Source: Microbacterium paraoxydans
GTDB lineage: Bacteria; Actinomycetota; Actinomycetes; Actinomycetales; Microbacteriaceae
Direction of reading: 5' to 3'
Assembly (NCBI RefSeq): GCF_020524545.1
Contig: NZ_JAIVLG010000004.1
Coordinates: forward strand, 186,001 to 250,000
DNA length: 64,000 bases
The position numbers and the translations under genes are program-made. Numbering within the stretch: position 1 is the first letter of the stretch; every line of letters starts with the position of its first letter. Under the pieces are notes generated by a model that worked only from the letters and a program-made list of their open reading frames with translations, was not told where the DNA came from and ran no database searches. This document shows, in pieces, positions 17,046 through 26,710 of this stretch.

Positions 17046-18057
17046 GCACCTCTTCGGCGAAACCTTCGATGCCGTCCACGCGAACCCGCGTTCCCGTGTC
17101 GTCCAGCACCCACCCCGTCCAGACGCCGAACAACTGATCGGTCCTGCTCGCGATGACGACGGCGTTGGTACGGGCCCGCTTGTCGTAGAAGGGAGAGAAG
17201 GTCAGGTCGGCCGTCTCGCCGTGCACCCGCCACGGACGCAGGAAGTCCAAGGGGTCGTAGTCCCACACCAGCTCTTCGCTGATCTTCGACAGGTGTCCGT
17301 CGACCACCACGGCGTTCTCCGTCGCTCCCGAGCCGTCCGTCCACTTCGAGCCGAGCTGCAACCCCACGACCCGCCCAGCGACGATGCCGCTTCCGGCCGC
17401 CCAGTTCCAGTGCACGCGGTACGGCCAGCGACCGCGACCATGGTCGAGCACGGCCCAGCTGCCGGACGGCAGCTCGTGCGCGATGCCGTCGACCGTGACG
17501 GTTCCCGACGCGGGCCGACCCACGTCCTTCACCGTGTACTGGAATCTCCGGGTACTCCCTCTTCGCCGCCACGGCACGACCACGCCGAGCGACTCGTGGC
17601 CCGCGGGGCGTGCCGCGTACAGGTCGAACGAGAGCCGCGGAGCACTGCCACGCAGACGCGTCCCCTCGACGGCGTCATCGACCTCGAGGCTGAGGCGGCG
17701 GGTGCGCGCGGCGGCGGATCCCTCCCCAAGCGACGACGGCAGCATCGCGCTGCGTCCGCCCGGGGAGATCACGGTGGATCCGATGTCCTCGCCCGTCGCC
17801 CGATCCAGAACCCAGATCTCGTGCAGAGACAGGTAGTCGACGCAGGAGATCGTGAACGCGATGATGTGCGAGGGCGACATCACGTTCCAGTACTCCCAGC
17901 GCTTGTTGCGCCCCCAGCGTCGGCGGCCGGGGATGCCGGAGGTGTCGTGCAGCGGTGTGCGTGACCACCCGAGGGCACCCGGATTCAGCGTTCCCTCTGC
18001 AGTGGTGAGGGAGACGCGTCGGGTGATCTCACGCTCGATCAGCGGTGTGGGCATCAT
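17032..18057 (-). CDS. DUF2804 domain protein
   Basis: A 341-residue protein covering the whole DUF2804 family: EREITRRVSLTTAEGTLNPGALGWSRTPLHDTS at the start, RNKRWEYWNVMSPSHIIAFTISCVDY, and the central WAVLDHGRGRWPYRVHWNWAAG that is the family's most conserved block. There is no signal peptide. The fold resembles lipocalin-like/AttH proteins, but no activity is established. The 3' end overlaps the convergent oxidoreductase gene by 14 bases. AGGAC stands before the tandem ATGs. It appears to be a single-gene transcript. Confidence 0.85.
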   Translation of the reverse strand: MMPTPLIEREITRRVSLTTAEGTLNPGALGWSRTPLHDTSGIPGRRRWGRNKRWEYWNVMSPSHIIAFTISCVDYLSLHEIWVLDRATGEDIGSTVISPGGRSAMLPSSLGEGSAAARTRRLSLEVDDAVEGTRLRGSAPRLSFDLYAARPAGHESLGVVVPWRRRGSTRRFQYTVKDVGRPASGTVTVDGIAHELPSGSWAVLDHGRGRWPYRVHWNWAAGSGIVAGRVVGLQLGSKWTDGSGATENAVVVDGHLSKISEELVWDYDPLDFLRPWRVHGETADLTFSPFYDKRARTNAVVIASRTDQLFGVWTGWVLDDTGTRVRVDGIEGFAEEVLNRW

Positions 18058-18165
18058 CGTCCTGGTGTGCGGATGCCGTTCGAGCCGGCACCTTCGCCTC
18101 GAGTGTAGAGGATCGGATGTTCCGGGTCAGCGACCACGAGTCGCGCCGACGTCAGTTCGGGCGCG

Positions 18166-18171
18166 TAGGGT
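18166..18171 (+). promoter_or_regulatory. -10 box (TAGGGT) for leaderless mRNA of 18178 gene
   Basis: TAGGGT ends 6 bases before the ATG at 18178. No ribosome site is present, which points to a leaderless transcript. Confidence 0.55.
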
Positions 18172-18177
18172 GAGGGC

Positions 18178-18834
18178 ATGTCCCGCATCCTCGTTTTCGG
18201 CGGCCACGGTCGCATCGCGCTCCTGCTCGCTCCTCTGCTCGTCGCGCGAGGCGACGAGGTCACGGGGGTGATCCGCAACCCGGCGCATGTCGCCGACGTC
18301 GAGGCGGGCGGGGCGAAGGCCCTGGTCGCCGATGTCGAGAGCATGGACGTCGAGGCACTCGCCGAGATCATCCACGGTCATGACGCGGTCGTCTGGTCCG
18401 CCGGTGCCGGTGGCGGGTCCGCTGAGCGCACGTACGCAGTCGATCGCGATGCCGCGGAGCGATCGATGAACGCCGCCGAACGGGCCGACGTGCGGCGCTA
18501 CGTGATGGTTTCGTGGCTCGGCTCGACGGCGGACCACGGTGTTCCGGAGGACGACTCCTTCTTCCCCTACGCCGATGCCAAGTGGGCTGCGGACGAGCAC
18601 CTGCGCGCGAGCGGGCTCGACGGCACGATCCTCGCACCGGGCACGCTCACGTTCGACGAACCGACCTCGCGGATCCAGATCGACCCCGCGGGACGAGGCG
18701 CGGTGTCGCGGGCCGACGTGTCGGCCGTCATCGCCGCGTCGCTGCACGCGCCGTGCACGATCGGCCGGACGATCCGCTTCGGCAACGGCGACCCGGCGTC
18801 GGCAGTACCCATCAGCGAAGCGCTCGGCTGCTGA
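18178..18834 (+). CDS. NAD(P)-binding protein, atypical SDR
   Basis: A 218-residue Rossmann protein of the NAD(P)H-binding/atypical SDR group. The dinucleotide motif is GGHGRIA at residues 8-14 (GxxGxxG form). The later sequence follows the family: ALVADVES, AVVWSAGAGGG, RRYVMVSWLGS, FFPYADAKWAADEHLRASGLDGTILAPGTL. The usual YxxxK reads YADAK, which keeps the Tyr and Lys. The substrate is unknown; relatives act as quinone or flavin-dependent reductase subunits or stress proteins. The start is a leaderless ATG. GH3 follows 26 bases after the stop, possibly cotranscribed. Confidence 0.85.
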   Translation: MSRILVFGGHGRIALLLAPLLVARGDEVTGVIRNPAHVADVEAGGAKALVADVESMDVEALAEIIHGHDAVVWSAGAGGGSAERTYAVDRDAAERSMNAAERADVRRYVMVSWLGSTADHGVPEDDSFFPYADAKWAADEHLRASGLDGTILAPGTLTFDEPTSRIQIDPAGRGAVSRADVSAVIAASLHAPCTIGRTIRFGNGDPASAVPISEALGC

Positions 18835-18860
18835 TACGGCGGCACAGCACGGAAGTCACC

Positions 18861-20057
18861 ATGCCCCGACCCCGCCGATGGACGCTCGGCGCCCTCGCCG
18901 TCGCCGCGACAGCAGCGCTCTGCGTCTCGCCGGCAGCTGCCGCATCGAGCGGAGTGCCGACCACGGTTCCGACTGCCGCTGCAGCAGGTGCCGAGCGCGG
19001 TGACCCGACCGCGCGCGCGACCGTCCTCGTGCGGGGAATGTCGGTGGCGGAGCAGGCATCCACCGTGGTCATGGGGCACGTGGCGGGGACCGACCCTGCC
19101 GCGCTCCGTGCTTATATGGAGTCCGGGCTGGGCGGGTTCATCCTCATGGGGGCGAACATCCCGGCCACCGAGGGCGAGTTGCGGAGTCTGACCACCGCTC
19201 TGACGGTGGATCCCGAGTTGCCTCCGCTGATCGCCGTCGACCAGGAGGGCGGCATCGTGTCGCGCCTGCACGGTGATGACTACCCGGCGTCCTCGTCGTT
19301 GAAGCACCTCCCGGTCGCCGATACGGCGGCGGCGTTCACCGCTCGCGGTTCGCTGGTCGGGGGTGCGGGGATCACGGTGAACTTCGGAACGGTCGCCGAC
19401 TTCACGCCAGACCCGGGATCCTTCATCTTCGGCCGCGCTCTCGGCACCGATCCGACGAGCGCCGCGGAACGGGTGTCGGCCGCGACCGGCGCCCAGGAGC
19501 AGTTCGTCGCCTCCACCCTGAAGCACTTCCCGGGGCACGGTGCCGCGCCCGGTGACTCGCATCACGCGATCCCGAGCACGACGATGGGTCTCGACCAGTG
19601 GCGCGACACGGTGGCGGTGCCCTTCGCCGCGGGGATCGACGCCGGGGCATCCCTGCTGATGTACGGGCACCTCGCCTACACGGCGGTCGACGCGGCGCCG
19701 GCGTCGCTTTCCGCGACGTGGCACGAGATCGCCCGAGACGAGCTCGGGTTCGACGGCGTGGCCGTCACAGATGATCTCGGCATGCTGCTGTCTTCCGGTG
19801 ACCCCGCCTACGCGGACCCGGTGGCGAACGGAGTGGCCGCGATCGCAGCGGGGAACGACCTCGTACTGATGATCGCCGGTTCCGATGCGCGCACGGCGGG
19901 ATCGATGGCGGCCGGTATCGCCGCGGCGGTAGAGAAGGGGACCCTGCCGGCCGAGCGGCTTGAGGACGCAGCGACACGGGTCGTCGCACTGCGGCTGGAA
20001 CTCGCGGCGTCGACGATTCCGTGGGCGGTCTGCGACGAGTGCGAGCCGGTCGGCTGA
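18861..20057 (+). CDS. Secreted glycoside hydrolase family 3 (NagZ-like)
   Basis: A 398-residue exported protein. The Sec signal peptide (RRWTLGALAVAATAALCVSPAAAA) is about 30 residues, with cleavage after AAA expected. The GH3 N-domain includes LIAVDQEGGIVSRL (substrate loop), KHFPGHG, the DSH dyad (GDSHHAIPS) used as catalytic acid/base in bacterial NagZ-type enzymes, and the nucleophile Asp in VTDDLGM. The expected activity is beta-N-acetylglucosaminidase on peptidoglycan or chitin fragments outside the membrane. The second GH3 domain is absent, as in NagZ. The start is ATG after GGAAG. The C-terminus CDECEPVG is unusual. Confidence 0.9.
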   Translation: MPRPRRWTLGALAVAATAALCVSPAAAASSGVPTTVPTAAAAGAERGDPTARATVLVRGMSVAEQASTVVMGHVAGTDPAALRAYMESGLGGFILMGANIPATEGELRSLTTALTVDPELPPLIAVDQEGGIVSRLHGDDYPASSSLKHLPVADTAAAFTARGSLVGGAGITVNFGTVADFTPDPGSFIFGRALGTDPTSAAERVSAATGAQEQFVASTLKHFPGHGAAPGDSHHAIPSTTMGLDQWRDTVAVPFAAGIDAGASLLMYGHLAYTAVDAAPASLSATWHEIARDELGFDGVAVTDDLGMLLSSGDPAYADPVANGVAAIAAGNDLVLMIAGSDARTAGSMAAGIAAAVEKGTLPAERLEDAATRVVALRLELAASTIPWAVCDECEPVG

Positions 20058-20064
20058 CCGCTGC

Positions 20065-20928
20065 TCAGGCCGCCTCGCGTGCTCCGTCGCCGAGCCAGGC
20101 GCGCAGCAAGGCGGTGCGCAGGGTGGCCCCGCGTTCCGCGAACACTCGCTGTCGGCGCACGTACTCGGCCTTTCCCTCGGGTCTCTCGATGGGCACGGGA
20201 ACCACATCCCACCCGGAGAGGTCGTACGGCGCCGCCTGCATGTCGAGAAGGCGGATGTCGCGAGCGAGCTCGAACGAATCCAGGAGGAGCTCGCCGGGGA
20301 CGAGGGGTCCGAGCTTCGTCGCCCACTTGTAGAGGTCCATGCCCGCGTGCAGGCAGCCGGGCTGCTCGAACAGGGGCTGCTGGTCGCGACTCAACGAGGT
20401 GCGATTTCGGGGGACTGCCTCGGGGGTGAAGAAGCGGAAAGCGTCGAAATGGGTGCAGCGGAGGTCATGGGCCTCGACCACGGCATCCGTGCCGGCCTGT
20501 CCCAGCCGCAACGGCACCGCGTGTCGATGCTCGTCAGCGCGATACACCATCGCCCACTCGTGCAGACCGAAGCAGCCGAACTGCCCGGGCCGCGACGCCG
20601 TGCGGCGGAGCATCTTCTCGATGAGAGCCGCCAGCTCCGGCTTCTCCCGGCCGAAGGCGCCGGCATCGGGCACAGCGCTGCCGGCGGATCGTCCGGGGGA
20701 GTACCAGCGCCAGTCCAGGCGTTCCACGGCGTCGGCCAGAACGACACCGGCTCCGGGGTGCCAACGACGCAGCTGCGCGGGTTTGTAGGAGTAGTACGTG
20801 AAGAGGAAATCCCACACCGGGTGCTTCTCTGCTCTGGTCGCACGATCCCGGTGGGCGGCGGTGAGCGCATCGGCACGCTCGCGATGTGCGTCTTCGCGGA
20901 GCTGCCAGTCCTGACGGGCGAGGGACAT
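20065..20928 (-). CDS. Conserved actinobacterial protein (3-methyladenine glycosylase-labelled family)
   Basis: A 287-residue cytosolic protein starting at the ATG at 20928. It matches the actinobacterial family that begins with a helical stretch (DAHRERADALTAAHRDRATRAEKHPVWDFLFTYYSYKPAQLRRWHPG), followed by FGCFGLHEWAMVYR and DLRCTHFDAFRFFTPEAVPRN. These proteins are often labelled 3-methyladenine DNA glycosylase in databases, but I see no helix-hairpin-helix glycosylase motif, so that name should be treated with doubt. The gene follows the App1-like gene by one base and both are probably one transcript. Confidence 0.72.
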   Translation of the reverse strand: MSLARQDWQLREDAHRERADALTAAHRDRATRAEKHPVWDFLFTYYSYKPAQLRRWHPGAGVVLADAVERLDWRWYSPGRSAGSAVPDAGAFGREKPELAALIEKMLRRTASRPGQFGCFGLHEWAMVYRADEHRHAVPLRLGQAGTDAVVEAHDLRCTHFDAFRFFTPEAVPRNRTSLSRDQQPLFEQPGCLHAGMDLYKWATKLGPLVPGELLLDSFELARDIRLLDMQAAPYDLSGWDVVPVPIERPEGKAEYVRRQRVFAERGATLRTALLRAWLGDGAREAA

Positions 20929-20929
20929 G

Positions 20930-21955
20930 TCAGTGCAGGATGCCGGCCTCGCCGAGCAGATCGCGCAGCCCGGCACCGTCTTCTGCGCTCACCCAGGGAG
21001 CGACGTCTTCGGAATGGGGCTCGCGGCCGGCGCGGCCACCGGCCAGCACCGCCTCGGCGGGAAGGAGGCGACGGATGGCGACCCCGGCGACCGAATCGGG
21101 GTGCTCGTCCATGAACTGGGAGTAGATGGCCTCGTCGTGCTGTCCGTCATCTCCGATCAGCAGCCACTTCACATCGGGGAACTCCGTCGCCAGACGTCGC
21201 AGATTGGTGAGCTTGTGCTCGCGCCCGCTGCGGAACCAGCGCTCGTGCGTGGGTCCCCAGTCGGTGAGGAGCATGGAACCTGCGGGGAACAGATGGCGGC
21301 CGAGGAAGCGCCACAGCGTCGGGGCGACGTTCCACGCCCCGGTGGAGAGGTACACCATGGGGGCGCCGGGGTGCTGTCTCAGCAGCTGGTCGAGCAGGAC
21401 GGCCATCCCGGGCACGGGCAGGCGTGCGTGCTCGTCGAGCACGAACGAGTTCCAGAACGCGATGAACGGACGAGGCAGCGCCGTCACCATCACGGTGTCG
21501 TCGACGTCGGACACGACCCCGAACGTCGTGCCCTCGGCGACGACGAACACCCGTGCCTCGACGGGCTCCTGTCCCTCCACGGAGAACGAGAAGGTCTGCC
21601 AACCCGGTTCCAGGTCCACGTGGATCGTCGAGTCGACCACACCTCCACGGTCCGCGACGACCTGGTGCGTGGTGCCGCCGATCTGCACGGTCACGGCGGC
21701 GAAGCCCACGGGGATCCCGACGAAGCTGCGCCAGCCGCGTACGCTCGCGGGCTCGCCGTCGCGTGTGCGGCGCTGCGGCGGGACGATCAGCACACGGCCT
21801 ACGACCCGCACCCACCCGGGCCCGCCGTATCCGGGGAACGGGAGGATCGTCGCGACGCGGCCACGACGGCGCGCGCGACCTTCACGCCAGACGTGCAGGC
21901 GATGTTCGAGTCGGGCGAACCAGTGGATCCGGGGCGCCGGGGGAGCGGATGCCAT
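20930..21955 (-). CDS. App1-like phosphatidate phosphatase domain protein (DUF2183)
   Basis: A 341-residue protein with the App1 phosphatase motif DVDDT at residues 150-154, the Asp-containing loop of HAD-type enzymes, and a later LIGDDGQHDEAIY block that completes the site. The N-terminal 140 residues form the beta-rich part usual in this family (RVVGRVLIVPP, TIHVDLEPGWQTFSF). The yeast homologue dephosphorylates phosphatidic acid; bacterial members are presumed lipid phosphatases, not proved. No membrane helix is predicted. It is on the minus strand in a row DedA, App1, 20065 protein with 1-5 base gaps, which suggests a membrane lipid theme. Confidence 0.88.
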   Translation of the reverse strand: MASAPPAPRIHWFARLEHRLHVWREGRARRRGRVATILPFPGYGGPGWVRVVGRVLIVPPQRRTRDGEPASVRGWRSFVGIPVGFAAVTVQIGGTTHQVVADRGGVVDSTIHVDLEPGWQTFSFSVEGQEPVEARVFVVAEGTTFGVVSDVDDTVMVTALPRPFIAFWNSFVLDEHARLPVPGMAVLLDQLLRQHPGAPMVYLSTGAWNVAPTLWRFLGRHLFPAGSMLLTDWGPTHERWFRSGREHKLTNLRRLATEFPDVKWLLIGDDGQHDEAIYSQFMDEHPDSVAGVAIRRLLPAEAVLAGGRAGREPHSEDVAPWVSAEDGAGLRDLLGEAGILH

Positions 21956-21959
21956 TGCC

Positions 21960-22652
21960 TCAGTCTTTCACGTCGGCGTCGGCCTCTGTCTCCGGAGCCT
22001 TCAGATGACGGGACTCGGCCCGCTGCAGAAGCTTCTTGCCGAGATAGATCAGCAGCAGGAACACCGCGATCACGCCGACGAAGATGTACCCCGCGAAGTG
22101 CACGCGGTCGACGAGCTCCCGGAAGCTGCCCGCCGCGAGCGAGGTGACGCTCACGTAGGCGCTCGCCCAGAGGATGCACGCGGGTGTCGTCCAGGCGAGG
22201 AACTTGCGATACGGGTACTCGCTCATGCCGACGGTCAGCGGCACCAGTGAATGCAGGACCGGCAGGAAGCGTGAAAGGAAGATGGCGATGCCACCGCGGC
22301 GTTCGAGGTAGTTCTCGGCACGCACCCAGTTGTGCTCACCGATTCGGCGTCCCAGCCACGACACGCGGATGCGGGGTCCGAGCCAGCGCCCGAGCCAGAA
22401 TCCGATGCTCTCGCCGATCAATGCGCCGATCACGACCGCGATGCCCATCGCGATGCCTTCCCACGGCGTCGCGACCCCCATCGAGGCGATGATGACGATG
22501 GTGTCGCCCGGGACGACCAAGCCGATCAGAATGCTCGTCTCGAGCATGACGGCGAGTCCCGCGATCAGGGTGCGGGCGACCGGATCGACCGACTGCACGG
22601 TGTCGAGGAGCCAGATCAGGAGGTCGTCCACCCCACGAGGATACGGGAGCAT
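21960..22652 (-). CDS. DedA family membrane protein
   Basis: A 230-residue integral membrane protein of the DedA/SNARE-associated family. Visible motifs are ETSILIGLVVPGDTIVIIASMG, GESIGFWLGRWLGPRI and FLSRFLPVLHSLVPLTVGMSEYPYRKF, with the conserved Arg and Pro of the re-entrant loop. Members recycle undecaprenyl phosphate or translocate phospholipids and affect membrane potential. The start ATG at 22652 is used; a GTG at 22631 is possible and would give a 20-base leader from the divergent promoter shared with pabB. It is first gene of the row running to 20065. Confidence 0.9.
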   Translation of the reverse strand: MLPYPRGVDDLLIWLLDTVQSVDPVARTLIAGLAVMLETSILIGLVVPGDTIVIIASMGVATPWEGIAMGIAVVIGALIGESIGFWLGRWLGPRIRVSWLGRRIGEHNWVRAENYLERRGGIAIFLSRFLPVLHSLVPLTVGMSEYPYRKFLAWTTPACILWASAYVSVTSLAAGSFRELVDRVHFAGYIFVGVIAVFLLLIYLGKKLLQRAESRHLKAPETEADADVKD

Positions 22653-22660
22653 CCCGGTCC

Positions 22661-22666
22661 TAGGCT
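22661..22666 (+). promoter_or_regulatory. -10 box (TAGGCT) of leaderless pabB
   Basis: TAGGCT ends 6 bases before the GTG at 22673. On the other strand TAGGAC (22657-22662) overlaps it through the palindrome CCTAGG and may serve dedA. Confidence 0.5.
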
Positions 22667-22672
22667 GGAAAG

Positions 22673-24004
22673 GTGCCCGAACAGCTGAACGCTCGACTGC
22701 TCCCCTCCTGGGTCGAGCCCTCGTCCGTGTTCCGGATGCTCGAAGCCCGCGGTATCGACCTCTTCTGGCTCGACGCCGGCGCGCGGGCGACGGAAGGGTG
22801 GAGCTTCGTCGGAACGGGGAATCGTTCGACCCTCCCGCGGCACGTGTCTCTCGACGTTCCCTCGGGCGATCCCGCGCGACCGCCGTTCACCGGAGGATGG
22901 GTGGGCTGGCTCGACTACGAGAGCGGGGCATCTGCGTCGGGCGCACCGGTCGCCCCGTCGGAGCACGCGCTCGGAGGGGCCTGGCTGCTCGCCACTCACG
23001 TCGTCGCGTTCGACCATGCACGCCGTCGCACGTGGGCGCTCTCCGCCCCTGATGACCTCGGGCCCTGGACAGATGACATCCGCGCAGCGACGGCGGCCGT
23101 GGACGCCCCCGGTGCGGAAGACGCCTCCGGGAGCCGGGCCCGCTCCCCGCACGTCGCGGAGGCCAGACACAGCCCGGACGAGTACGCCGCGCTCATCGAG
23201 CGCTGCCGTGACCTCATCCGTGCGGGCATCGCCTATCAGCTGTGCCTGACCACCCGCTTCACCGTCTCCGGCGTCCAGGACACGGTCGCCGTGTACGACC
23301 GCCTTCGAGGAGCCACGCCCGCGCACCACGGCGGCTTCGTCCGGATCGGCGGACGCACCCTGCTGAGCGCCAGCCCGGAGCAGTTCCTCCACGCCGCAGG
23401 GGGCGTCATCCGCACGCGTCCCATCAAGGGAACGAGACCCCGCAGCGCCGATCTCCTCGAGGATGCCGCGCTCGCCGCGGAGCTCGCGGCCGATCGCAAG
23501 GAACGCGCGGAGAACGTCATGATCGTCGATCTGATGCGCAACGATCTCTCGCAGGTGTGCGTGCCGGGGACGATCCGCGTCGAGGGGCTCTGGGTGGTCG
23601 AGAGCTATCCCGCCGTGCACCAGCTGGTGAGCACCGTGAGCGGAAGAGCCGAGGCGCGGACGACGGTCGGCTCCCTCCTCGACGCCACCTTCCCGGCGGG
23701 CAGCATGACGGGCGCGCCCAAGCTCTCGGCGATGACCAGGCTGCACGAACTCGAGGGGGGCGCGAGGGGAGTGTACGCGGGGTGCTTCGGTTACGTCGGC
23801 GTCGATGGCGTACTCGACCTCGCCATGGTCATCCGCAGCATCCTCATCGACGGGGATCAGGCGGTGGTCGGCGCCGGTGGCGGAATCACCTGGGGCTCGG
23901 TCGCGGCCGCCGAGGTCGCTGAGGTGGCGACCAAGGCACGGGCGCCACTAGCGGCGCTCGGTGCGGAAACGCCCGCGTCCTGGCGTTCCGATATCCTGAA
24001 CTGA
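22673..24004 (+). CDS. pabB: Aminodeoxychorismate synthase component I
   Basis: A 443-residue chorismate-utilising enzyme. It converts chorismate plus ammonia (from a PabA glutaminase) to 4-amino-4-deoxychorismate for folate. The PIKGT motif ([11 protein letters not shown]) carries the Lys that separates PabB from TrpE (PIAGT). Also visible are [27 protein letters not shown] and GGGITWGS at the C-terminus. The N-terminal half is short and divergent, as in other actinobacterial PabB. The GTG start is 6 bases behind TAGGCT. No pabA or pabC is next to it. Confidence 0.9.
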   Translation: MPEQLNARLLPSWVEPSSVFRMLEARGIDLFWLDAGARATEGWSFVGTGNRSTLPRHVSLDVPSGDPARPPFTGGWVGWLDYESGASASGAPVAPSEHALGGAWLLATHVVAFDHARRRTWALSAPDDLGPWTDDIRAATAAVDAPGAEDASGSRARSPHVAEARHSPDEYAALIERCRDLIRAGIAYQLCLTTRFTVSGVQDTVAVYDRLRGATPAHHGGFVRIGGRTLLSASPEQFLHAAGGVIRTRPIKGTRPRSADLLEDAALAAELAADRKERAENVMIVDLMRNDLSQVCVPGTIRVEGLWVVESYPAVHQLVSTVSGRAEARTTVGSLLDATFPAGSMTGAPKLSAMTRLHELEGGARGVYAGCFGYVGVDGVLDLAMVIRSILIDGDQAVVGAGGGITWGSVAAAEVAEVATKARAPLAALGAETPASWRSDILN

Positions 24005-24029
24005 TCCCGCTTTTCCCTTCAGATTGGTC

Positions 24030-26615
24030 GTGCGTTCGTTGTCTGAAAACCTGTCCTCCGCTCCTGCCGACGACGAGGCCCCGTCGGCGCACGCCATCCA
24101 GAGCAAGTGGCAGAAGTACTGGGCGGAGAACGGCACCTTCCTCACGGGCGGCGACGGCGACACCCGCCCGCGACGGTACGTGCTCGCGATGTTCCCGTAC
24201 CCGTCCGGCGACCTGCACATGGGACATGCCGAGAACTACCTCTACTCCGACATCGTGGCCCGTTTCTGGCGCCACCGTGGGCACAACGTGCTGAACCCGA
24301 TCGGCTGGGACTCGTTCGGTCTGCCGGCTGAGAACGCCGCGATCCGCCAGGGCGCCGACCCTCGGGACTGGACCTATCAGAACATCGCCCAGCAGAAGGT
24401 GGGCTTCGAGGCGTACGGCGTCTCGTTCGACTGGAGCCGGGTGCTGCACACGTCCGACCCCGAGTACTACCGCTGGAACCAGTGGCTGTTCCTGAAGCTC
24501 TACGAGCGCGGGCTGGCCTATCGCAAGAAGAGCCCGGTCAACTGGTGCCCGAACGATCAGACCGTGTTGGCGAACGAGCAGGTCGTCGACGGGCGCTGCG
24601 ATCGCTGCGGGGCCGAGGTCGTCAAGAAGAAGCTCACTCAGTGGTACTTCCGGATCACCGACTACGCCGACCGTCTGCTCGACGACCTGAACCAGCTCGA
24701 GGGGTTCTGGCCGCACAAGGTGCTGCAGATGCAGCGCAACTGGATCGGTCGCTCGGTGGGCGCCGACGTCGACTTCCTGATCGAGGGTCGTGAAGAGCCG
24801 GTCACCGTGTTCTCGACGCGCCCTGACACGCTGCACGGCGCGACGTTCTTCGTGGTCGCACCCGACTCCGACCTGGCGTCCGAGCTCGCCGCCGGTGCCT
24901 CCGAGGACGTGCGTCAGCGTTTCCAGACCTACCTGGAGCAGGTGCAGAAGGAGACCGACATCGACCGGCAGTCCACGGACCGCCCGAAGACCGGTGTGTT
25001 CCTCGAGCGCTACGCGATCAACCCCGTCAACGGCGAGAAGCTGCCGGTATGGGCGGCCGACTACGTGCTCGCCGACTACGGACACGGTGCCGTCATGGCG
25101 GTGCCGGCGCACGATCAGCGCGACCTGGACTTCGCCCGCGCGTTCGATCTGCCGGTCAAGGTCGTCGTCGACACGACGGCTCCCGTCACCGGCGCGATGC
25201 CCGTGATCGAGGTCGACGAAGACGGCGTGCCGATCGACACCGGCGCCGCGTTGGAGGAGCAGAGCCCCGCGGCCACCGGCGTCGCACTCACCGGCGAGGG
25301 CCGCATGATCAACTCGGGCGCTCTGAACGGTCTGTCCAAGCGCAATGCCATCGCGCGGGCGATCGAGCAGCTGGAGGCTTCGGGCACCGGCCGTGCCGCC
25401 AAGAACTACCGTCTGCGTGACTGGCTGATCTCGCGTCAGCGGTTCTGGGGAACGCCCATCCCGATGCTGCACGCCGAGGACGGGAGCATCATCCCGGTTC
25501 CCGAGGACAAGCTCCCCGTGAAGCTGCCGAGCGTCGAGGGACTCGACCTCAAGCCCAAGGGGACCTCGCCGCTGGGGGGCGCCGAGAGCTGGGTTCGCAC
25601 GACGGACCCGCAGACGGGCGATCCGGTGCTGCGCGACCCCGACACGATGGACACGTTCGTGGACAGCTCGTGGTACTTCCTGCGCTTCCTCTCGCCGAAC
25701 AGCGACACCGTGGCGTTCGACCCCGCACAGGCCGCTCGCTGGGCGCCGGTCGACTCCTACATCGGCGGCGTCGAACACGCGATCTTGCACCTGCTCTATG
25801 CGCGCTTCATCACCAAGGTGCTCTTCGACATGGGGCTGATCGACTTCACCGAGCCCTTCTCGAACCTGATCAACCAGGGCATGGTGCTGCTCGACGGGCA
25901 GAAGATGTCCAAGAGCAAGGGGAACCTCGTGCTCTTCCAGGAGGAGCTCGACGCCCACGGCGCCGATGCCCTCCGCGTGGGACTGGCGTTCGCCGGTCCT
26001 GTGGAGGACGACAAGGACTGGGCCGACGTGTCGACCACCGGTGCTCAGAAGTTCCTGGCACGTGCGATGCGCGTCGCCGGCGAGGTGTCGAGCCCGGTCG
26101 ACGTGGTCTTCGACGGCGGGGACGCCGCGCTTCGCCGTGCGACGCACAAGCTGCTCTCGGAAGCGCCGGCACTCGTCGAGCAGACGAAGTTCAACGTCCT
26201 CGTCGCGCGGCTCATGGAGCTCGTGAACATCACCCGCAAGACGATCGACGGTGCGGCCGGCGCGGGGGATCCGGCCGTGCGGGAGGCGGCGGAGACCATC
26301 GCCGTGATGCTCGACCTCGTCGCGCCGCACACCGCGGAGGAGATGTGGGAGATGCTCGGCCACGAGCCGTCCGTCGGCCTCGTGACGTGGCGCTCCGCCG
26401 ACCCGGCGCTTCTGGTCGAGGACACGGTCACCGCCGTCGTGCAGGTCGGGGGCAAGGTGCGGGCGCAGCTCGAGGTGCCGGCACGGATCGGCGAGTCCGA
26501 GCTCGAGGAGCTCGCCCGCGCGGATGAGCGCGTGATCCGTTCCATCGGAGACCGCGAGATCGTGAAGGTCGTCGTGAGGGCGCCCAAGATCGTCAGCTTC
26601 GTCGTCAAGGGCTGA
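24030..26615 (+). CDS. leuS: Leucyl-tRNA synthetase
   Basis: An 861-residue class I synthetase that charges tRNA-Leu. The HIGH motif is [17 protein letters not shown] near residue 60, KMSKS is KMSKSKGNL near 630, and a CP1 editing domain lies between them. A zinc ribbon with [11 protein letters not shown] is near residue 185. The start is uncertain: TTG 24024, GTG 24030 and TTG 24039 all read in frame without a strong ribosome site; GTG 24030 is given. A possible -10 TATCCT is near 23991. It is followed by comEA after 95 bases. Length and motifs are standard for bacterial LeuS. Confidence 0.95.
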   Translation: MRSLSENLSSAPADDEAPSAHAIQSKWQKYWAENGTFLTGGDGDTRPRRYVLAMFPYPSGDLHMGHAENYLYSDIVARFWRHRGHNVLNPIGWDSFGLPAENAAIRQGADPRDWTYQNIAQQKVGFEAYGVSFDWSRVLHTSDPEYYRWNQWLFLKLYERGLAYRKKSPVNWCPNDQTVLANEQVVDGRCDRCGAEVVKKKLTQWYFRITDYADRLLDDLNQLEGFWPHKVLQMQRNWIGRSVGADVDFLIEGREEPVTVFSTRPDTLHGATFFVVAPDSDLASELAAGASEDVRQRFQTYLEQVQKETDIDRQSTDRPKTGVFLERYAINPVNGEKLPVWAADYVLADYGHGAVMAVPAHDQRDLDFARAFDLPVKVVVDTTAPVTGAMPVIEVDEDGVPIDTGAALEEQSPAATGVALTGEGRMINSGALNGLSKRNAIARAIEQLEASGTGRAAKNYRLRDWLISRQRFWGTPIPMLHAEDGSIIPVPEDKLPVKLPSVEGLDLKPKGTSPLGGAESWVRTTDPQTGDPVLRDPDTMDTFVDSSWYFLRFLSPNSDTVAFDPAQAARWAPVDSYIGGVEHAILHLLYARFITKVLFDMGLIDFTEPFSNLINQGMVLLDGQKMSKSKGNLVLFQEELDAHGADALRVGLAFAGPVEDDKDWADVSTTGAQKFLARAMRVAGEVSSPVDVVFDGGDAALRRATHKLLSEAPALVEQTKFNVLVARLMELVNITRKTIDGAAGAGDPAVREAAETIAVMLDLVAPHTAEEMWEMLGHEPSVGLVTWRSADPALLVEDTVTAVVQVGGKVRAQLEVPARIGESELEELARADERVIRSIGDREIVKVVVRAPKIVSFVVKG

Positions 26616-26698
26616 TCGGCTCCCCTCCACGGTGGACGCCCGCGAAGGGTTGTCCACCGGGGATGTCTCGGGGTGCGCAGGAGCTCCACGCGCTCGCC

Positions 26699-26704
26699 TA
26701 GCTT
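26699..26704 (+). promoter_or_regulatory. -10 box (TAGCTT) of leaderless comEA
   Basis: TAGCTT ends 6 bases before the ATG at 26711; the intervening GGCCGG is not a ribosome site. It drives the comEA-comEC pair. Confidence 0.5.
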
Positions 26705-26710
26705 GGCCGG

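Noticed and set aside
20065..20928. Naming the protein a DNA glycosylase
   Set aside because: No helix-hairpin-helix or other glycosylase signature could be seen; only the common database label supports it.
26630..26659. GGTGGAC and TTGTCCACC resembling DnaA boxes before comEA
   Set aside because: A single near-match pair with no AT-rich stretch, dnaA, dnaN or parAB genes nearby; better read as a weak leuS hairpin.
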